DNA of 9,893 nt from JBFXEO01 sp050180015 (GCA_050180015.1 JBFXEO010000100.1:1-9893); one strand, 5' to 3'. Shown: positions 1 to 7,910, counted from the first letter of the stretch. The notes: a model not told the origin generated them from the sequence alone. Translations and numbers: made by a program.

Positions 1-2
1 AC

Positions 3-26
3 ATCATCGTGGCAAAAATCTCCTAA
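3..26 (+). other. Upstream RND pump codons ending in an in-frame TAA
   Basis: Read in the same frame as the pump gene that follows, these codons give IIVAKIS and then TAA at 24-26. The frame continues as LPKYLNDSVNDFM into transmembrane helix 2. In Bacteroidota RND pumps the segment just before helix 2 usually reads like a hydrophobic strand, then x-P-K-x-V-x-x-S-V, so homology appears to run on both sides of the stop. The TAA replaces one residue and is one substitution away from CAA, GAA or AAA. This points to a nonsense mutation or a sequence error, not a natural gene boundary. Only seven codons are visible upstream, so the evidence is moderate. Confidence 0.55.
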
Positions 27-62
27 CTTCCCAAATATTTAAACGACTCGGTAAATGACTTC

Positions 63-3000
63 ATGCTGGAATTCCTGATAGCCATCGTAGCGGTTATACT
101 GGTTACCATGCTACTACTGCCATTAAGGATTGCGTCGGTTGCAGGAATAACGGTACCCATAGCCGTTTTAATAACACTGGCCGGGCTATACTTCTTTGGC
201 ATAGAGCTGCATACCGTATCGTTAGCGGCCCTTATCATTGTTCTTGGTATGATTGTGGACAACTCCATTGTTGTAATAGATAGCTATGTGGAAAAAATAG
301 ACCATGGAATTTCGCCCTGGCACGCATCCATTGCCAGCGCAGAGGAGCTGTTTACACCAATACTAACCGCCACGCTTGCCATTATCTCGGCATATTTCCC
401 CTTAATGATATTCCTGCCGGGAATGGCCGGAGAATTTGTTCAAACATTGCCGCTCGTGGTAATAATGGCGCTATTTGTTTCAATACTGGTAGCTATTCTT
501 TTGGTACCCTACCTGAATTTTGTATTCATAAAAAAAGGGTTAAAGAAGGATGAATCGAAAAAAAATCGAAAAACATTTCTGGATTTACTCCAGGGCTGGT
601 TCGACTACACCCTCGAAAAGTCCTTTAGGCACCCCAGGCTTATAATTGCCGGAACCCTTGCAATCCTGGCTTTTTCATTCATACTGTTTAAAAATATCGA
701 TCAACGATTATTCCCGGAAGTAGAACGGAACCAGTTTGCCGTGGAAGTTTACCTTCCAGCGGGCTCATCGCTGGAAAGTACCGCCCAGGTAATAGATAGC
801 CTTGAGAATATTCTGCTTAACGATAAAAGGGTAAACTACGTAACCAGCTTCATTGGCACCAGTTCGCCCCGCTTTCACACGGTATATGCCCCCAACATGC
901 CTGCGCCAAACTACGGGCAGCTGCTCATAAATACTGTTTCCGACAAGGCTACCCGGGAAATCGTTAAAGACTACAACGATAAGTACGCCGACCATTTCCC
1001 CAACGCCCATGTTAAATGGAGGATACTGGCACTTCAGTATAACAGATTCCCCATTGAAGTTCGAATTACTTCCGATTCCATAAAGGACATCCGGGCTGTT
1101 CAGGCCCAGGTGGAAAATATCCTTAAGCATACCAAAAATTTGGAATGGGTACGAAACGACTGGGATGAGAAACAGCAAAGCATTAAGGTTGATATTGACA
1201 GGGATAAGGCTAACAGGCTTGGTTACTCCAAGGGCTTTGTTGCTACATCTTTAATGGTAGGACTGGACGGCATTCCCCTAACCACAATTTGGGAGGGCGA
1301 TTACCCTGTAGAAGTCCGGCTTACCCAGAATAGCGAAAAGCAGAAAAACATAGGAACGGTTGAAAACCAATTCGTCACCTCTTTAACCAGTTTTTCATCG
1401 TTACCCCTACGCTCGTTTGCAAAACTTTCGCCGGAATGGACAGAGGGAACCATTGCCCACCGAAACGGCACGCGTACATTAACCATATCCGTAGATAACG
1501 AATCAAACGTAATGGCCTCAGCCATCCTAAACGAATTAATGCCACAGATAGAAAAATTAACGCTACCGGAAGGAACATCAATTACTTACGGGGGCGATTA
1601 TGAAAATCAATTCGAGGTATTTGTACCCATGTTAATTGCACTTGGGCTAAGTATCGTTCTAATCTTCTTCATACTACTATTCCAGTTCAAAAAGGGAAAA
1701 CTGGCTATACTTATAGTATCCACAATGCTTTTGGCACTCCCCGGTGCTGTTATTGGATTAAAAATAGCCGGATATCCTTTTAGCCTAACTGCATTTATTG
1801 GCATAACAAGCCTTTGCGGAATGGTTGTCCGTAATGGGATTATACTAATAGATTACGCCCGTGAGCTAAGGGAAAAAGATAAAAAGTTGACTGTAAAAGA
1901 AGCAGCCATAGCCGCGGGCAAACGCAGAATGCGCCCTATCTTTTTAACATCAGCTGCTGCTTCTGTAGGCGTTATTTCAATGATTGCCAGCCGTTCACTG
2001 CTCTGGGGGCCCCTGGGTACAGTTATATGTTTCGGTCTTATGATTGCCATGGTGCTAACACTGTATGTGCTACCAATTTTATACTCATGGGTTTTCTCCG
2101 ATAAACCAGAAAAAACGGGATTCTGGTCTGTTCCCCAAAAATTCCCCATTAGACGGCTAAAAAAAGGCTTAACTACAGTGGTAATAACAGCTCTTCTGAC
2201 AATCCCTGTAAGCATGGAAGCACAAACATTAAGCTTGGATTCATGCAAAAACCTTGCTGTTGAGAATAACCGTAAAATAAAAGAGGCCAACTTTAACATA
2301 TCTATCTCGGAAGAGCAAAAAAAAGGTGCATTTACGCATTACTTCCCGCAAGCCAACGCCATGCTATTTGGCATGAAAACATCGGATTACCTGTTAAAAG
2401 GTTCCACACCAGATATTCCAGTTTTGGAAGACCCAGCCGCTGCAACACCTGTAGTGGTTGGGTATTTACCCTCCTTCCCCATTAAGCTTATAGATTACCT
2501 GAATACCGCAGCGGTAACTATTACTCAACCCATATTTACCGGAGGAAGAGTAGTTAACGGGAACCGTTTGGCAAAAACAGCCATCAGTATCAACAGGGAA
2601 AAACAAGCCATGACAACCACCGATGTACTGGTAAAAACCGAAGAATACTACTGGACAGTAATTTCACTCAGCGAGAAAACTAAAACGCTGGAGCTGTACA
2701 AAAAAATGCTTGATACACTGCAACGCGATGTAGAAGTATCGTACAAAGCCGGGTTGGTACAACGTACCGATTTACTTAAAGTGCAGCTGAAGTTGAATGA
2801 AATTGAGATGAACCAGCTGAAACTTCACAATGGTATTAACCTGGCCAAGCAAGCACTATGCCAGCATATTGGCATCGTTTACGATAGTACCATCGCACTT
2901 TCCACCCCTGTTAAAGATCCGGAGCCACCCCGAAAATTTTACGTTCAACCCGACGTGGCCGTAGGCAACCGTTCCGAGTACAAAATGCTAAACGATGCAA

Positions 3001-3500
3001 TACGCGTAGAAGAACTGCAGAAACGCATTACCGTGGGGGAGCACCTCCCACAGGTAGCCATTGGGGCGGCCGGGTACTACCTTGATATGATTGATAATAG
3101 CAGCACAAATACGCTGGCTTTTGCAACCATCAGCATTCCCATTACCGATTGGTGGGAAGGGAAACACAAGATCAGGCAAAATCAGATTAGGATAGAGAAC
3201 GCCAGGAACCAGCTGGACGAGACCTCTGAACTGCTAAAACTACAGATAGAACAAACAAATAACGATTTAATAGAATGCTACTTTCAGGTTGAGGTCGCAA
3301 AAAAATCGGTACAGCAGGCCGCGGAAAACCTAAAAATATCGAGCGACAATTACCGGGCTGGCATTATATCGATGTCAGACTTACTGGAGGCGCAATCTGT
3401 TTGGCAGGGAACGCTCGACAGTTTAACCGAGGCCCGGTGTAGCTATCAAATTAAAAAAGCCAAGTACCAGCAGGCTACAAGTACATACCGGCTAAACTAA
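63..3500 (+). CDS. RND efflux pump (C-terminal part) fused to a TolC-family outer membrane factor
   Basis: The product is a proton-driven inner-membrane exporter joined to an outer-membrane exit duct; the substrate is unknown. Residues 1-155 hold helices TM2-TM6, with the TM4 motif VDN at 65-67. Residues 190-211 are TM7, about 212-515 form the second periplasmic porter/docking half, and 520-676 are TM8-TM12 with VVRNG at 588-592. By alignment from memory with AcrB, D66 matches D407, N67 replaces the second Asp, and R590 replaces K940. About 340 N-terminal residues (TM1 and the first periplasmic half) are missing, so the ATG at 63 is only the first one after the stop at 24-26 and is not the true start. 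After TM12 a basic linker (697-701) and a hydrophobic segment (703-720, ending MEA before Q721) resemble a signal peptide. Residues 721-1145 are a full two-repeat TolC/OEP domain. There is no stop and no good internal start between pump and TolC. The RND-TolC fusion call is firm. Whether the gene is functional is uncertain because of the upstream stop. Confidence 0.9.
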   Translation: MLEFLIAIVAVILVTMLLLPLRIASVAGITVPIAVLITLAGLYFFGIELHTVSLAALIIVLGMIVDNSIVVIDSYVEKIDHGISPWHASIASAEELFTPILTATLAIISAYFPLMIFLPGMAGEFVQTLPLVVIMALFVSILVAILLVPYLNFVFIKKGLKKDESKKNRKTFLDLLQGWFDYTLEKSFRHPRLIIAGTLAILAFSFILFKNIDQRLFPEVERNQFAVEVYLPAGSSLESTAQVIDSLENILLNDKRVNYVTSFIGTSSPRFHTVYAPNMPAPNYGQLLINTVSDKATREIVKDYNDKYADHFPNAHVKWRILALQYNRFPIEVRITSDSIKDIRAVQAQVENILKHTKNLEWVRNDWDEKQQSIKVDIDRDKANRLGYSKGFVATSLMVGLDGIPLTTIWEGDYPVEVRLTQNSEKQKNIGTVENQFVTSLTSFSSLPLRSFAKLSPEWTEGTIAHRNGTRTLTISVDNESNVMASAILNELMPQIEKLTLPEGTSITYGGDYENQFEVFVPMLIALGLSIVLIFFILLFQFKKGKLAILIVSTMLLALPGAVIGLKIAGYPFSLTAFIGITSLCGMVVRNGIILIDYARELREKDKKLTVKEAAIAAGKRRMRPIFLTSAAASVGVISMIASRSLLWGPLGTVICFGLMIAMVLTLYVLPILYSWVFSDKPEKTGFWSVPQKFPIRRLKKGLTTVVITALLTIPVSMEAQTLSLDSCKNLAVENNRKIKEANFNISISEEQKKGAFTHYFPQANAMLFGMKTSDYLLKGSTPDIPVLEDPAAATPVVVGYLPSFPIKLIDYLNTAAVTITQPIFTGGRVVNGNRLAKTAISINREKQAMTTTDVLVKTEEYYWTVISLSEKTKTLELYKKMLDTLQRDVEVSYKAGLVQRTDLLKVQLKLNEIEMNQLKLHNGINLAKQALCQHIGIVYDSTIALSTPVKDPEPPRKFYVQPDVAVGNRSEYKMLNDAIRVEELQKRITVGEHLPQVAIGAAGYYLDMIDNSSTNTLAFATISIPITDWWEGKHKIRQNQIRIENARNQLDETSELLKLQIEQTNNDLIECYFQVEVAKKSVQQAAENLKISSDNYRAGIISMSDLLEAQSVWQGTLDSLTEARCSYQIKKAKYQQATSTYRLN

Positions 3501-3680
3501 AAACCGTAGGAGGCTCAGTATCTACATAAAACGTAAATATTATCCAATCTATAAGCCCTGCCTAGCAGGGTATAATCCTATTGGGCAGGGTATTATATAA
3601 AAACCGAATTGGCAAATCAATAATTTAAACCATTTACAAAATACAAGATAATATACTGAAATAACAAGAGAGGGTTAACA
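3501..3680 (+). other. Intergenic region between pump-TolC and kinase genes
   Basis: This AT-rich spacer contains the hairpin and repeat cluster at 3556-3597 and a Shine-Dalgarno-like AGAGAGGG at 3667-3674, six bases before the kinase ATG. I see no TAnnTTTG promoter element on the plus strand. No further gene is apparent. Confidence 0.5.
3556..3597 (+). repeat. Two tandem GCAGGGTATWAT repeats with alternative hairpins
   Basis: A 12-base unit occurs at 3565-3576 and again at 3586-3597 with one mismatch (GCAGGGTATAAT and GCAGGGTATTAT). An upstream CCCTGC at 3556-3561 pairs with GCAGGG at 3565-3570 across a 3-base loop. Extended to CCCTGCC (3556-3562), it can instead pair with GGCAGGG at 3584-3590 across a 21-base loop. 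The two hairpins are mutually exclusive. The cluster lies 55 bases after the pump-TolC stop, so it may act as a terminator or mRNA-end structure, but no T-tract follows. Confidence 0.45.
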
Positions 3681-4445
3681 ATGAAGGTTGAAATTAAAGT
3701 AAATCCAAATTACTCACATTTATCTGATTTTATTGGAAGCATCCCCCACAATTTCGACCAGCTGGGTGAAGTCATTTTTTCGGGACGTAATGAAATCAGG
3801 GGAGTACACGCAAACGAATTACATATCACCATAAAATATTTCAGGAGAATTTTTTGGGCAAACCGAATAATTTTTGCAACAATTCGAAAATCGAAAGCAC
3901 AAAGGTCGTTCGAAAATTCCAATAGGCTACTCGCCAATGGAATTGATACACCTGTACCTATAGCTTACATCAACACCTACCGGTTTGGGCTGCTTTACAA
4001 AAGCTACTACATTTGCCTTTTTTCAGATTTAAAACCTATTAAAGAGCTATTTGCATTGCCTATACCGCTTTCGGAAAACGGATTAAAAGCGTTTGCCCGA
4101 TTTAGCTTTAAGCTGCATGAACTGGGAATATTCCATAACGACTTTAACCTTAGCAATATCCTCTACCGGCAAGCAGGCCAGGAATACACGTTCTCCCTAA
4201 TAGATAATAATCGTATCAAGTTTTCAGAATATACAACACGTAAAGGGTTAAAAAACTTACGCCGGTTACCCCTTCCTGCAGACCGGGTAGGGATTGTTGG
4301 CGAAGAGTACGCCAAGGCGGCAAATACCAATAACATACGGACCCTTTTTGCCATGATACTGTTTAGGCTCCAGTTTCAGAACAAAAGGTTTTTCCAAAAA
4401 TCTCTAAAAAAATTACTTAGGCCCAAGCTTCCAATTCATAAATAA
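3681..4445 (+). CDS. Lipopolysaccharide kinase-like protein (InaA/WaaP/Kdo kinase fold)
   Basis: This 254-residue protein has the compact protein-kinase-like fold of sugar-lipid kinases. A candidate ATP-binding lysine is K52 in ITIKYF, with a possible helix-C glutamate at E78. The catalytic loop reads HELGIFHNDFNLSNIL (145-161), with base D154 and metal-binding N159. The DFG-equivalent aspartate is D175 in SLIDNNR. The length fits short Bacteroidota members of the LPS kinase InaA family, which phosphorylate Kdo or heptose of the lipid A core in the cytoplasm. That role is by family, and the acceptor here is not shown. There is no signal peptide or membrane helix. The ATG is well supported by AGAGAGGG six bases upstream. 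The gene stands alone, with about 180 bases before it and 140 after. A small-molecule kinase of the aminoglycoside phosphotransferase type is an alternative, but the motif spacing favours the LPS kinase group. Confidence 0.78.
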   Translation: MKVEIKVNPNYSHLSDFIGSIPHNFDQLGEVIFSGRNEIRGVHANELHITIKYFRRIFWANRIIFATIRKSKAQRSFENSNRLLANGIDTPVPIAYINTYRFGLLYKSYYICLFSDLKPIKELFALPIPLSENGLKAFARFSFKLHELGIFHNDFNLSNILYRQAGQEYTFSLIDNNRIKFSEYTTRKGLKNLRRLPLPADRVGIVGEEYAKAANTNNIRTLFAMILFRLQFQNKRFFQKSLKKLLRPKLPIHK

Positions 4446-4456
4446 CAAGCAAGCGC

Positions 4457-4469
4457 ATAGCTGAGCTAT
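4457..4469. repeat. 13-bp perfect palindrome near the SDR promoter
   Basis: ATAGCT and AGCTAT flank a single central G. The site lies 19 bases upstream of the TAACTTTG element and touches the possible -33 TTG at 4469-4471. It could be a regulator site or chance; no function is known. Confidence 0.25.
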
Positions 4470-4495
4470 TGTTCCACCAAAAATGGGTAACTTTG
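4468..4495 (+). promoter_or_regulatory. Putative Bacteroidota promoter of the SDR-phosphoesterase-OMP operon
   Basis: TAACTTTG at 4488-4495 matches the Bacteroidota -7 consensus TAnnTTTG exactly. TATTG at 4468-4471 could serve as the -33 element, although the 16-base spacing is a little short. Transcription would start near 4500 and leave a leader of about 85 bases before the SDR ATG at 4586. Confidence 0.5.
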
Positions 4496-4585
4496 CGGTG
4501 TCCTTTTTAAGATATTAGCGCGAAATATAAAACCAAAAAAATCGAAAACCCGCAGCGCTAAAGCTGTTTAAATTCAAACAACTCA

Positions 4586-5464
4586 ATGAGCAACAAAAAA
4601 AACATGAACGGTAAAGTGGCAATTATAACGGGAGCCTCGTCGGGAATTGGATTGGCCTGCGCCAACGAATTTGCCTCCCGGGGAGCATCGGTTGTACTGG
4701 CAGCCCGCAACGAACAAAAGCTAAAAGAAATAGAAAGTACACTCACGGGAAAAGGCTACAGCGTTTTCATCGTAAAAACCGACGTAACCATTCAGGAAGA
4801 TTGTGAAAACCTCATAGCCCTCACACTGCAAGAGTTTGGGCGTATAGATTATCTCCTTAACAATGCTGGAATATCAATGCGTGCATTATTTTCAACCGTG
4901 GACCTTAAGGTTATAAGACAGCTCATGGAGGTAAACTTCTTTGGAGCCGTTTACTGCACCAAGTACGCGCTACCCCATATTATTAAGACCAAAGGTTCAA
5001 TTGTTGGCATAACATCAATTGCCGGATTCTTTGGCCTACCCGCCCGTACTGGCTATTCCGCATCGAAGTTTGCCCTACAGGGTTTTCTGGAAACAATCCG
5101 GGTCGAAAACTTCCGGAACGGGGTACACGTACTAATTGCAGCCCCCGGCTTTACGGCAACCAACATCAGAAAGTCCGCCCTTACAGCCAACGGTTCACAG
5201 CAAGGAGCATCGCCAAGGAACGAAAGCAAAATGATGTCCTCGGAGGAAGTTGCCCGAAGGATTGCCAGGGGAATAATCCGAAGACGGCGTAAAATTATAA
5301 TGACGGTACAGGGAAAATTGGTCGTAGTTGCCCGGCGAATACTACCAGTTATTATTGACAAAATGCTGTTTTACTACATGGGCAAGGAACCCGATGCTAA
5401 TTTTGGGATTGAATCGAATCCGCTGCTAATTACAACCTGGAACAGCCGAAACAAGGAACAGTAA
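4586..5464 (+). CDS. Short-chain dehydrogenase/reductase (SDR family)
   Basis: This 292-residue protein is a classical NAD(P)-dependent oxidoreductase with a Rossmann fold. The dinucleotide-binding motif TGASSGIG is at 15-22 and the NNAG motif at 92-95. The catalytic set is N117, S144, Y157 and K161 (YSASK), and the PG motif is at 187-188. Arginine R41 after the second strand suggests NADP(H) preference, which is inferred. The C-terminal 60 residues contain a basic patch (RRRR, 232-235) and a hydrophobic stretch near 246-264, suggesting membrane association as in DHRS7-like reductases. The substrate is unknown; a lipid or ketoacyl derivative is plausible given the neighbours but not shown. 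The first ATG is used, with M7 as an alternative. The stop overlaps the next ATG by one base (TAATG), so the downstream gene is probably translationally coupled. Confidence 0.9.
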   Translation: MSNKKNMNGKVAIITGASSGIGLACANEFASRGASVVLAARNEQKLKEIESTLTGKGYSVFIVKTDVTIQEDCENLIALTLQEFGRIDYLLNNAGISMRALFSTVDLKVIRQLMEVNFFGAVYCTKYALPHIIKTKGSIVGITSIAGFFGLPARTGYSASKFALQGFLETIRVENFRNGVHVLIAAPGFTATNIRKSALTANGSQQGASPRNESKMMSSEEVARRIARGIIRRRRKIIMTVQGKLVVVARRILPVIIDKMLFYYMGKEPDANFGIESNPLLITTWNSRNKEQ

Positions 5465-6264
5465 TGAAATGTCAACTTCTGCATGGTAGAATTAAGCGTG
5501 TATTACCCATCCTGATTGGCCTAATCCCTCTCGATGGATGCGATTACATTGAATTCAGCCCCTTCGATGCAGACGTAAAAAACGTAAATTACAACAATAT
5601 TAGCGTGCAGGCTCTTGAAAGTATAGACACAATCCCCGATACGCTTAGGTTTGCATTAATTTCCGATACCCACTTTTACTACGACGATTTGCATGGCGCA
5701 ATAAAGCGGATTAACACGTACAACAACCTACAATTTGTAATATGCTGTGGCGATATAACAAATTTTGGGATGGAATGGGAGTTCTCCAAGTACTTGAATA
5801 TGATTAAGGGGATCAACGTCCCGGTAATTACTGTAATTGGAAATCACGATTACCTTTCGAATGGAGCCTTAATCTACAAAAGGCTTTTTGGAGCATCGAA
5901 TATGACCTTCTGTTTCGGGAATTACAGGTTTATCATGTTTGATGATGTTGTCTGGGAACGGGGCAATAAACCGCCAAACTTCAGCTGGCTGGAAACAGCC
6001 CTTGAGGATGTATCAAGAACAAATATTCTGGTTGCCCACATTGCCCCATGGGACAAACAGCTGATAGGGGATAACTACGAAACATATAAAGAACTGGTTA
6101 ACAGAGATAATACTTCCCTATGCCTTTTCGGTCACGAGCATTTCTATAACGATACAACCTTCAACGGCATTCACACGCTAGTTGCAGCAAGCATAAAGGA
6201 GAGAGAATACTACATTGTTGGATTGACGGGTGACACATCCCTCGTGGAAAGGGTAAAATACTAG
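5464..6264 (+). CDS. Calcineurin-like metallophosphoesterase, probable lipoprotein
   Basis: This 266-residue protein has all the signature motifs of the two-metal phosphoesterase fold: DTH (D68, H70), GDITN (D97, N100), GNHD (126-129), a histidine at H192 in AHIAPW, and GHEH (223-226). The N-terminus is basic and then hydrophobic, ending in LDGC with C26 as the probable lipidated cysteine. Asp at the -2 position makes this a slightly unusual lipobox. The mature protein would be anchored in the envelope, facing the periplasm or exported to the surface. The substrate is unknown; the family includes nucleotide, phospholipid and sugar-phosphate hydrolases. LpxH is a cytoplasmic relative in fold only. 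Translation is likely coupled to the SDR through TAATG, with AAGGA at 5453-5457 as ribosome binding site. The next gene starts one base after its stop. Confidence 0.87.
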   Translation: MKCQLLHGRIKRVLPILIGLIPLDGCDYIEFSPFDADVKNVNYNNISVQALESIDTIPDTLRFALISDTHFYYDDLHGAIKRINTYNNLQFVICCGDITNFGMEWEFSKYLNMIKGINVPVITVIGNHDYLSNGALIYKRLFGASNMTFCFGNYRFIMFDDVVWERGNKPPNFSWLETALEDVSRTNILVAHIAPWDKQLIGDNYETYKELVNRDNTSLCLFGHEHFYNDTTFNGIHTLVAASIKEREYYIVGLTGDTSLVERVKY

Positions 6265-6265
6265 G

Positions 6266-6853
6266 ATGAATTCGAGCAAAATACTAATACTTGGTTTAAC
6301 CAGCTTGCTTGCAGGATTCTCCGCCCAGGCAAGTCATACCGACACCATTTCATCCCTCAACACCCGACCAATATTCAGAATTCAGTACGCCGGTAACATG
6401 GGATTAGTTTCTATTGGCGTTGATAAGCCGCTCAGACAAACAAAACGTAGCCTTGGCGTTAATTACGGGTATTTACCCAAGGATGTTAATGGCGTGGAGG
6501 TACACACCTTCGGACTCAGATCGACCATAAGGCTATGGCGCATTTCAACCTTTAATTCTAAATCTACCCTCAATCAGTATATAGGCTACAACCTAACCTA
6601 CAGCCACACCCGTAATACCTATGTTGAATATCCGGGTTACATTCCAAAGAGTTACCATATCCCCAATGCTATCCATCTAAACCCAATGTTTGGTTTCAAC
6701 TCCAGTATTCCGGTTAAAAAGCTTAATTCCTTTTCCGTATATGTTGAGTTTGGAGCCGTTGATACAAAATTATGGTACGCCATTGTTAACCGGTACATAC
6801 ACCTCGAGGATATAATGAACATCTGCTTTGGAGCTGCCTACCAGCTGAAGTAG
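6266..6853 (+). CDS. Small outer membrane beta-barrel-like protein
   Basis: This 195-residue protein begins with a clear signal peptide: K5, a hydrophobic run to about residue 19, and cleavage near AQA-S (20-23). The mature part consists of alternating short hydrophobic/aromatic strands and ends in an amphipathic strand (FGAAYQLK), as expected of an 8-10 strand outer-membrane barrel. Visible landmarks are YAGNMG, YGYLPK, VHTFGLRS and AIHLNP. It resembles hypothetical barrel proteins I know from Bacteroidota, but no enzymatic motif is clear. The acyl hydrolase PagL was considered and not supported. It is the last gene of the operon, starting one base after the phosphoesterase stop, which suggests that the lipoprotein enzyme and the barrel act in the same envelope process. 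Confidence 0.7.
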   Translation: MNSSKILILGLTSLLAGFSAQASHTDTISSLNTRPIFRIQYAGNMGLVSIGVDKPLRQTKRSLGVNYGYLPKDVNGVEVHTFGLRSTIRLWRISTFNSKSTLNQYIGYNLTYSHTRNTYVEYPGYIPKSYHIPNAIHLNPMFGFNSSIPVKKLNSFSVYVEFGAVDTKLWYAIVNRYIHLEDIMNICFGAAYQLK

Positions 6854-6952
6854 AACCGCTATTTCGTCAGGTGAAATTGGTATTCCGCTTTAATTTCAGT
6901 ATTTCCGTTATGTTTTTTCATCTTTTACAATACCCCTAAACCCGGCACTCAC

Positions 6953-6973
6953 TTGGCATACAAGTATGGCCAA
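6953..6973. repeat. Bulged hairpin TTGGCATA/TATGGCCAA
   Basis: TTGGCATA pairs with TATG(G)CCAA around a CAAG loop, giving eight pairs with one bulged G. No T-tract follows on either strand, so this is an RNA structure or a protein site of unknown role. Confidence 0.3.
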
Positions 6974-7031
6974 CAGTTAGATGAGTATAAAAGGGGAACA
7001 AAAACATTAATCCCGTTCATTTACTAAAATG

Positions 7032-7063
7032 GTTATAGCTGGTGGCTAAACAACATTTTTTTT
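7032..7063 (+). terminator. Possible rho-independent terminator of the plus-strand operon
   Basis: GTT-TAGC pairs with GCTA-AAC around a TGGTG loop with one bulged A (7032-7051). Four bases later comes a run of eight T (7056-7063). The stem is short and AU-rich, and lies 180 bases after the last stop, so support is modest. Confidence 0.35.
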
Positions 7064-7094
7064 GTAATTGCCAGCAGTAATTTTTACATGGCAT

Positions 7095-7910
7095 TTACTT
7101 CAACCCGTAAACCTGGCTTTTCACGAATTGTGCCCATTCATAATGAGTTTTACCCCTGCTAAATACCTGATGGGAAATTGGCTTACCTATTTTTACCTTT
7201 ATGGTGCTATTCCGTTTGTTGAAAATTTCGTATGGTAGCAACGCTAACTCAAGGTTTGTTTTTATGCCCAAAGTTTTTCTTGCAATATAAACAAAGTAAA
7301 ACAAATAGGAGTTACCCCCGCAAAAGTAAAAGGGAACAACGTCGCGCTGGTAAGCAATGGCTTTCTTTATAAAGCCTTTCTGCCAATCACAATCTTCAAT
7401 TTTTCCCCTTGCCACCCTCGATACCATGCCTGCGGGGAAATGGGTTATGGGAATGTCCGACGCAAACAATTTTTCCAGGTTAACTATATGCTCCCTTGAA
7501 TTTATTCCAAAAACATTTACAGGTGTAATTATAGGCCTTAAATGAGGGATCAACGCAAACACTTCGTTTCCAATAGCCCTTAAATTGCCGTATTTACCGG
7601 CTACGGTATGGGTCAGGATTAATCCATCGACAAAACCAAACGGATGATTTGCAACAAAAAAACATTTACCGTTTTCGGGTAAATTTTCAGCACCTTCAAC
7701 TTTAACCTTAATGTTAAATTCCTCTATTATCTTGGATAAAAAGTTGACCCCTTCGTATTCCGAGTAAGCATTAAGTATCCTATTAATTTCATCTTGCCTG
7801 ATGATTATCTTAATCAACCCAACTACAAAGCCGGGCAAGCGTTTCAAAAACGCAGATTCACTCGATTTTATAAGTAAATGAATGTTAATATACTCTTTCC
7901 CCGTATTCAT
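7095..7910 (-). CDS. PlsC/hemolysin-like lipid acyltransferase (GlsA/OlsA-like)
   Basis: This 271-residue protein belongs to the lysophospholipid acyltransferase fold. Block I reads NHPFGFVDG (88-96), with catalytic H89 and D95. The spacing is H-x5-D, typical of the NHPxGxxDG subgroup (putative hemolysins, ornithine- and glycine-lipid O-acyltransferases), instead of the H-x4-D of PlsC. Block III is FPAG (158-161), replacing the usual FPEG. Further subgroup landmarks are DWQKGFI (175-181), RDVVP (189-193), LGIKTN (214-219) and IGKPIS (241-246). It should transfer an acyl chain from acyl-ACP or acyl-CoA to a hydroxylated lipid acceptor at the inner membrane. Which acceptor is not shown, and the N-acyltransferase partner known for glycine lipids is not in this window. 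It lies 169 bases downstream of the KAS III gene on the same strand, with a possible promoter of its own at 8041-8048. Confidence 0.8.
   Translation of the reverse strand: MNTGKEYINIHLLIKSSESAFLKRLPGFVVGLIKIIIRQDEINRILNAYSEYEGVNFLSKIIEEFNIKVKVEGAENLPENGKCFFVANHPFGFVDGLILTHTVAGKYGNLRAIGNEVFALIPHLRPIITPVNVFGINSREHIVNLEKLFASDIPITHFPAGMVSRVARGKIEDCDWQKGFIKKAIAYQRDVVPFYFCGGNSYLFYFVYIARKTLGIKTNLELALLPYEIFNKRNSTIKVKIGKPISHQVFSRGKTHYEWAQFVKSQVYGLK

Larger units (their letters stand above)
6854..7094. other. Convergent intergenic region
   Basis: This gap lies between the plus-strand operon and the minus-strand acyltransferase gene. It holds a 7-bp AT-rich inverted repeat (TGAAATT 6872-6878, AATTTCA 6892-6898), a stronger bulged hairpin at 6953-6973, and the hairpin plus T8 at 7032-7063. 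I see no convincing gene in it. Confidence 0.5.

Noticed and set aside
1853..2299. Open frame of 148 codons on the minus strand, plus a similar one at 765-1178
   Set aside because: Both lie wholly antisense to well-supported RND coding sequence and show no recognisable domain; they reflect the codon use of the sense gene.
5053..5361. Minus-strand open frame of 102 codons inside the SDR gene
   Set aside because: It is antisense to conserved SDR motifs (including YSASK), and its translation looks like compositional noise.
6266..6853. Lipid A deacylase (PagL-like) as identity of the barrel protein
   Set aside because: Size and barrel form fit, and a few His/Ser residues occur, but the catalytic His-x-Ser plus Glu arrangement is not convincingly present.
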